A stretch of DNA of 5,752 bases, taken from positions 1 through 5,752 of the forward strand of contig JABEUW010000190.1 of NCBI GenBank assembly GCA_013043945.1, read 5' to 3'. Below are positions 5,240-5,752 of this stretch, piece by piece. Position 1 is the stretch's first letter, and the number at the start of each line of letters is the position of its first letter. Under the pieces are notes generated by a model. It saw only the letters and a program-made list of their open reading frames with translations. It made no database searches and had not been told where the DNA came from. The DNA is from Vulcanimicrobiota bacterium. GTDB lineage: Bacteria; Vulcanimicrobiota; Vulcanimicrobiia; Vulcanimicrobiales; Vulcanimicrobiaceae. Position numbers and translations under genes: made by a program.

Positions 5240-5752
5240 ATGATCCATACAACGCCCCCTCCCCCACACGTTGCAAATGGCGTCTATTATTATGGAACGC
5301 GCGGGATGGCCGAGTGGCAGATCACCATTTCCGACGACGGCCGACGAATCGTTGACGAGTCGACGGAGAACACTCGATTGCCATCCTATGAAATAATTCG
5401 TTTTGACCCAAAGACTTTTTCCGTGACGTCCTCGCGGTCGCACCTTGGTGGTCCCGGTATGTGGATTTCTTCGCGATCGAGGGGCTCGGCGACCGTACAG
5501 CATACCTCGGGGAGAACGTGCGAAGGAATGCCAAAAGCGATCTGTTCGCGACCTCATGCAATCGTCACTCCGATGCCGGGTACGAAGCGCATTGTGCCAT
5601 TCGAACCGTATTTGCTCCCCTTTATTATCGTGCGAAGCGGCGAGCGAAAATTTACGCTTGCTCCCGGAAGCATGCTATGGGTCGCAGGATCATGTGCCTC
5701 AACGAAGCCACGAGCGTATCCGAAGGATGCATGCCTCCACATATCCTGGAAC
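5240..5752 (+). CDS. beta-rich protein of unknown function, 3'-truncated
   Basis: From the ATG at 5240 this frame is open for 171 codons to the window edge. A good ribosome site precedes it, and the translation alternates hydrophobic and polar residues like a beta-sheet protein, for example MAEWQITISDDGRRIVDES (23-41) and LPSYEIIRFDPKTFSVTSS (47-65). The N-terminus is MIHTTPPPPHVANG, with no signal peptide or membrane segment, so the protein appears cytoplasmic unless the start is misplaced. Four cysteines (Cys94, Cys102, Cys152, Cys165) are visible; the segment VPFEPYLLPFIIVRSGERKF (119-138) is mainly hydrophobic. The strand pattern, with DxGRRxxxE followed by a lone LPFxxV strand, is vaguely like envelope proteins of the DUF3108 type, but those carry signal peptides and the likeness is weak. 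No function is assigned. It is divergent from the protease gene. Confidence 0.72.
   Translation, partial: MIHTTPPPPHVANGVYYYGTRGMAEWQITISDDGRRIVDESTENTRLPSYEIIRFDPKTFSVTSSRSHLGGPGMWISSRSRGSATVQHTSGRTCEGMPKAICSRPHAIVTPMPGTKRIVPFEPYLLPFIIVRSGERKFTLAPGSMLWVAGSCASTKPRAYPKDACLHISWN

Noticed and set aside
5153..5557. 134-residue minus-strand frame opposite the right-edge gene
   Set aside because: Arg/Ser/His-rich translation without domain pattern; the plus strand has a better start, a ribosome site and beta-strand periodicity.
1..5752. CRISPR array, insertion sequence or riboswitch
   Set aside because: No regularly spaced direct repeats, no transposase-like frame with terminal inverted repeats and no known riboswitch core was seen by eye.

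Overview
This 5,752-base window is moderately GC-rich bacterial DNA. It holds seven protein-coding genes, two of them cut by the window edges, and one tRNA gene. Several proteins have Gram-negative-style export signals, and the tRNA encodes its own CCA end. The taxon cannot be fixed from the sequence. The impression is of a little-studied soil or environmental lineage, such as Eremiobacterota/Vulcanimicrobiota or Acidobacteria, but this is a guess.

Left part (1-1301), plus strand: the C-terminal part of a YVTN-type beta-propeller protein is followed after two bases by a small basic protein of unknown function. Next comes a complete tRNA-Thr with anticodon CGU. This stretch has strongly G/C-ending codons and tight spacing.

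Middle (1369-3503), plus strand: a small exported, probably alpha-helical protein with three cysteines is followed by 347 bases without a convincing gene. Then comes an exported serine hydrolase of the beta-lactamase/class C PBP family (S12-type) with a C-terminal extra domain. Its stop codon overlaps that of the next gene on the opposite strand.

Right part (3500-5752): two minus-strand genes encode an unrecognised exported protein with a proline-rich tail and a CPBP-type (Abi/Rce1-like) intramembrane protease with all its motifs. They are separated by 182 bases rich in palindromes. Divergent from the protease, on the plus strand, begins a beta-strand-rich protein of unknown function that is open to the right edge (171 codons visible).

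The genes do not form an obvious pathway. After the tRNA they stand alone, change strand and have a looser codon bias, like accessory cargo next to a tRNA gene. No integrase, transposase, CRISPR array or att repeat was seen. No clearly new system could be identified. The most useful leads are the small protein after the propeller, the reading frame that stays open past a TAA at 1759-1761, the palindrome cluster at 4256-4294 and the truncated gene at the right edge.
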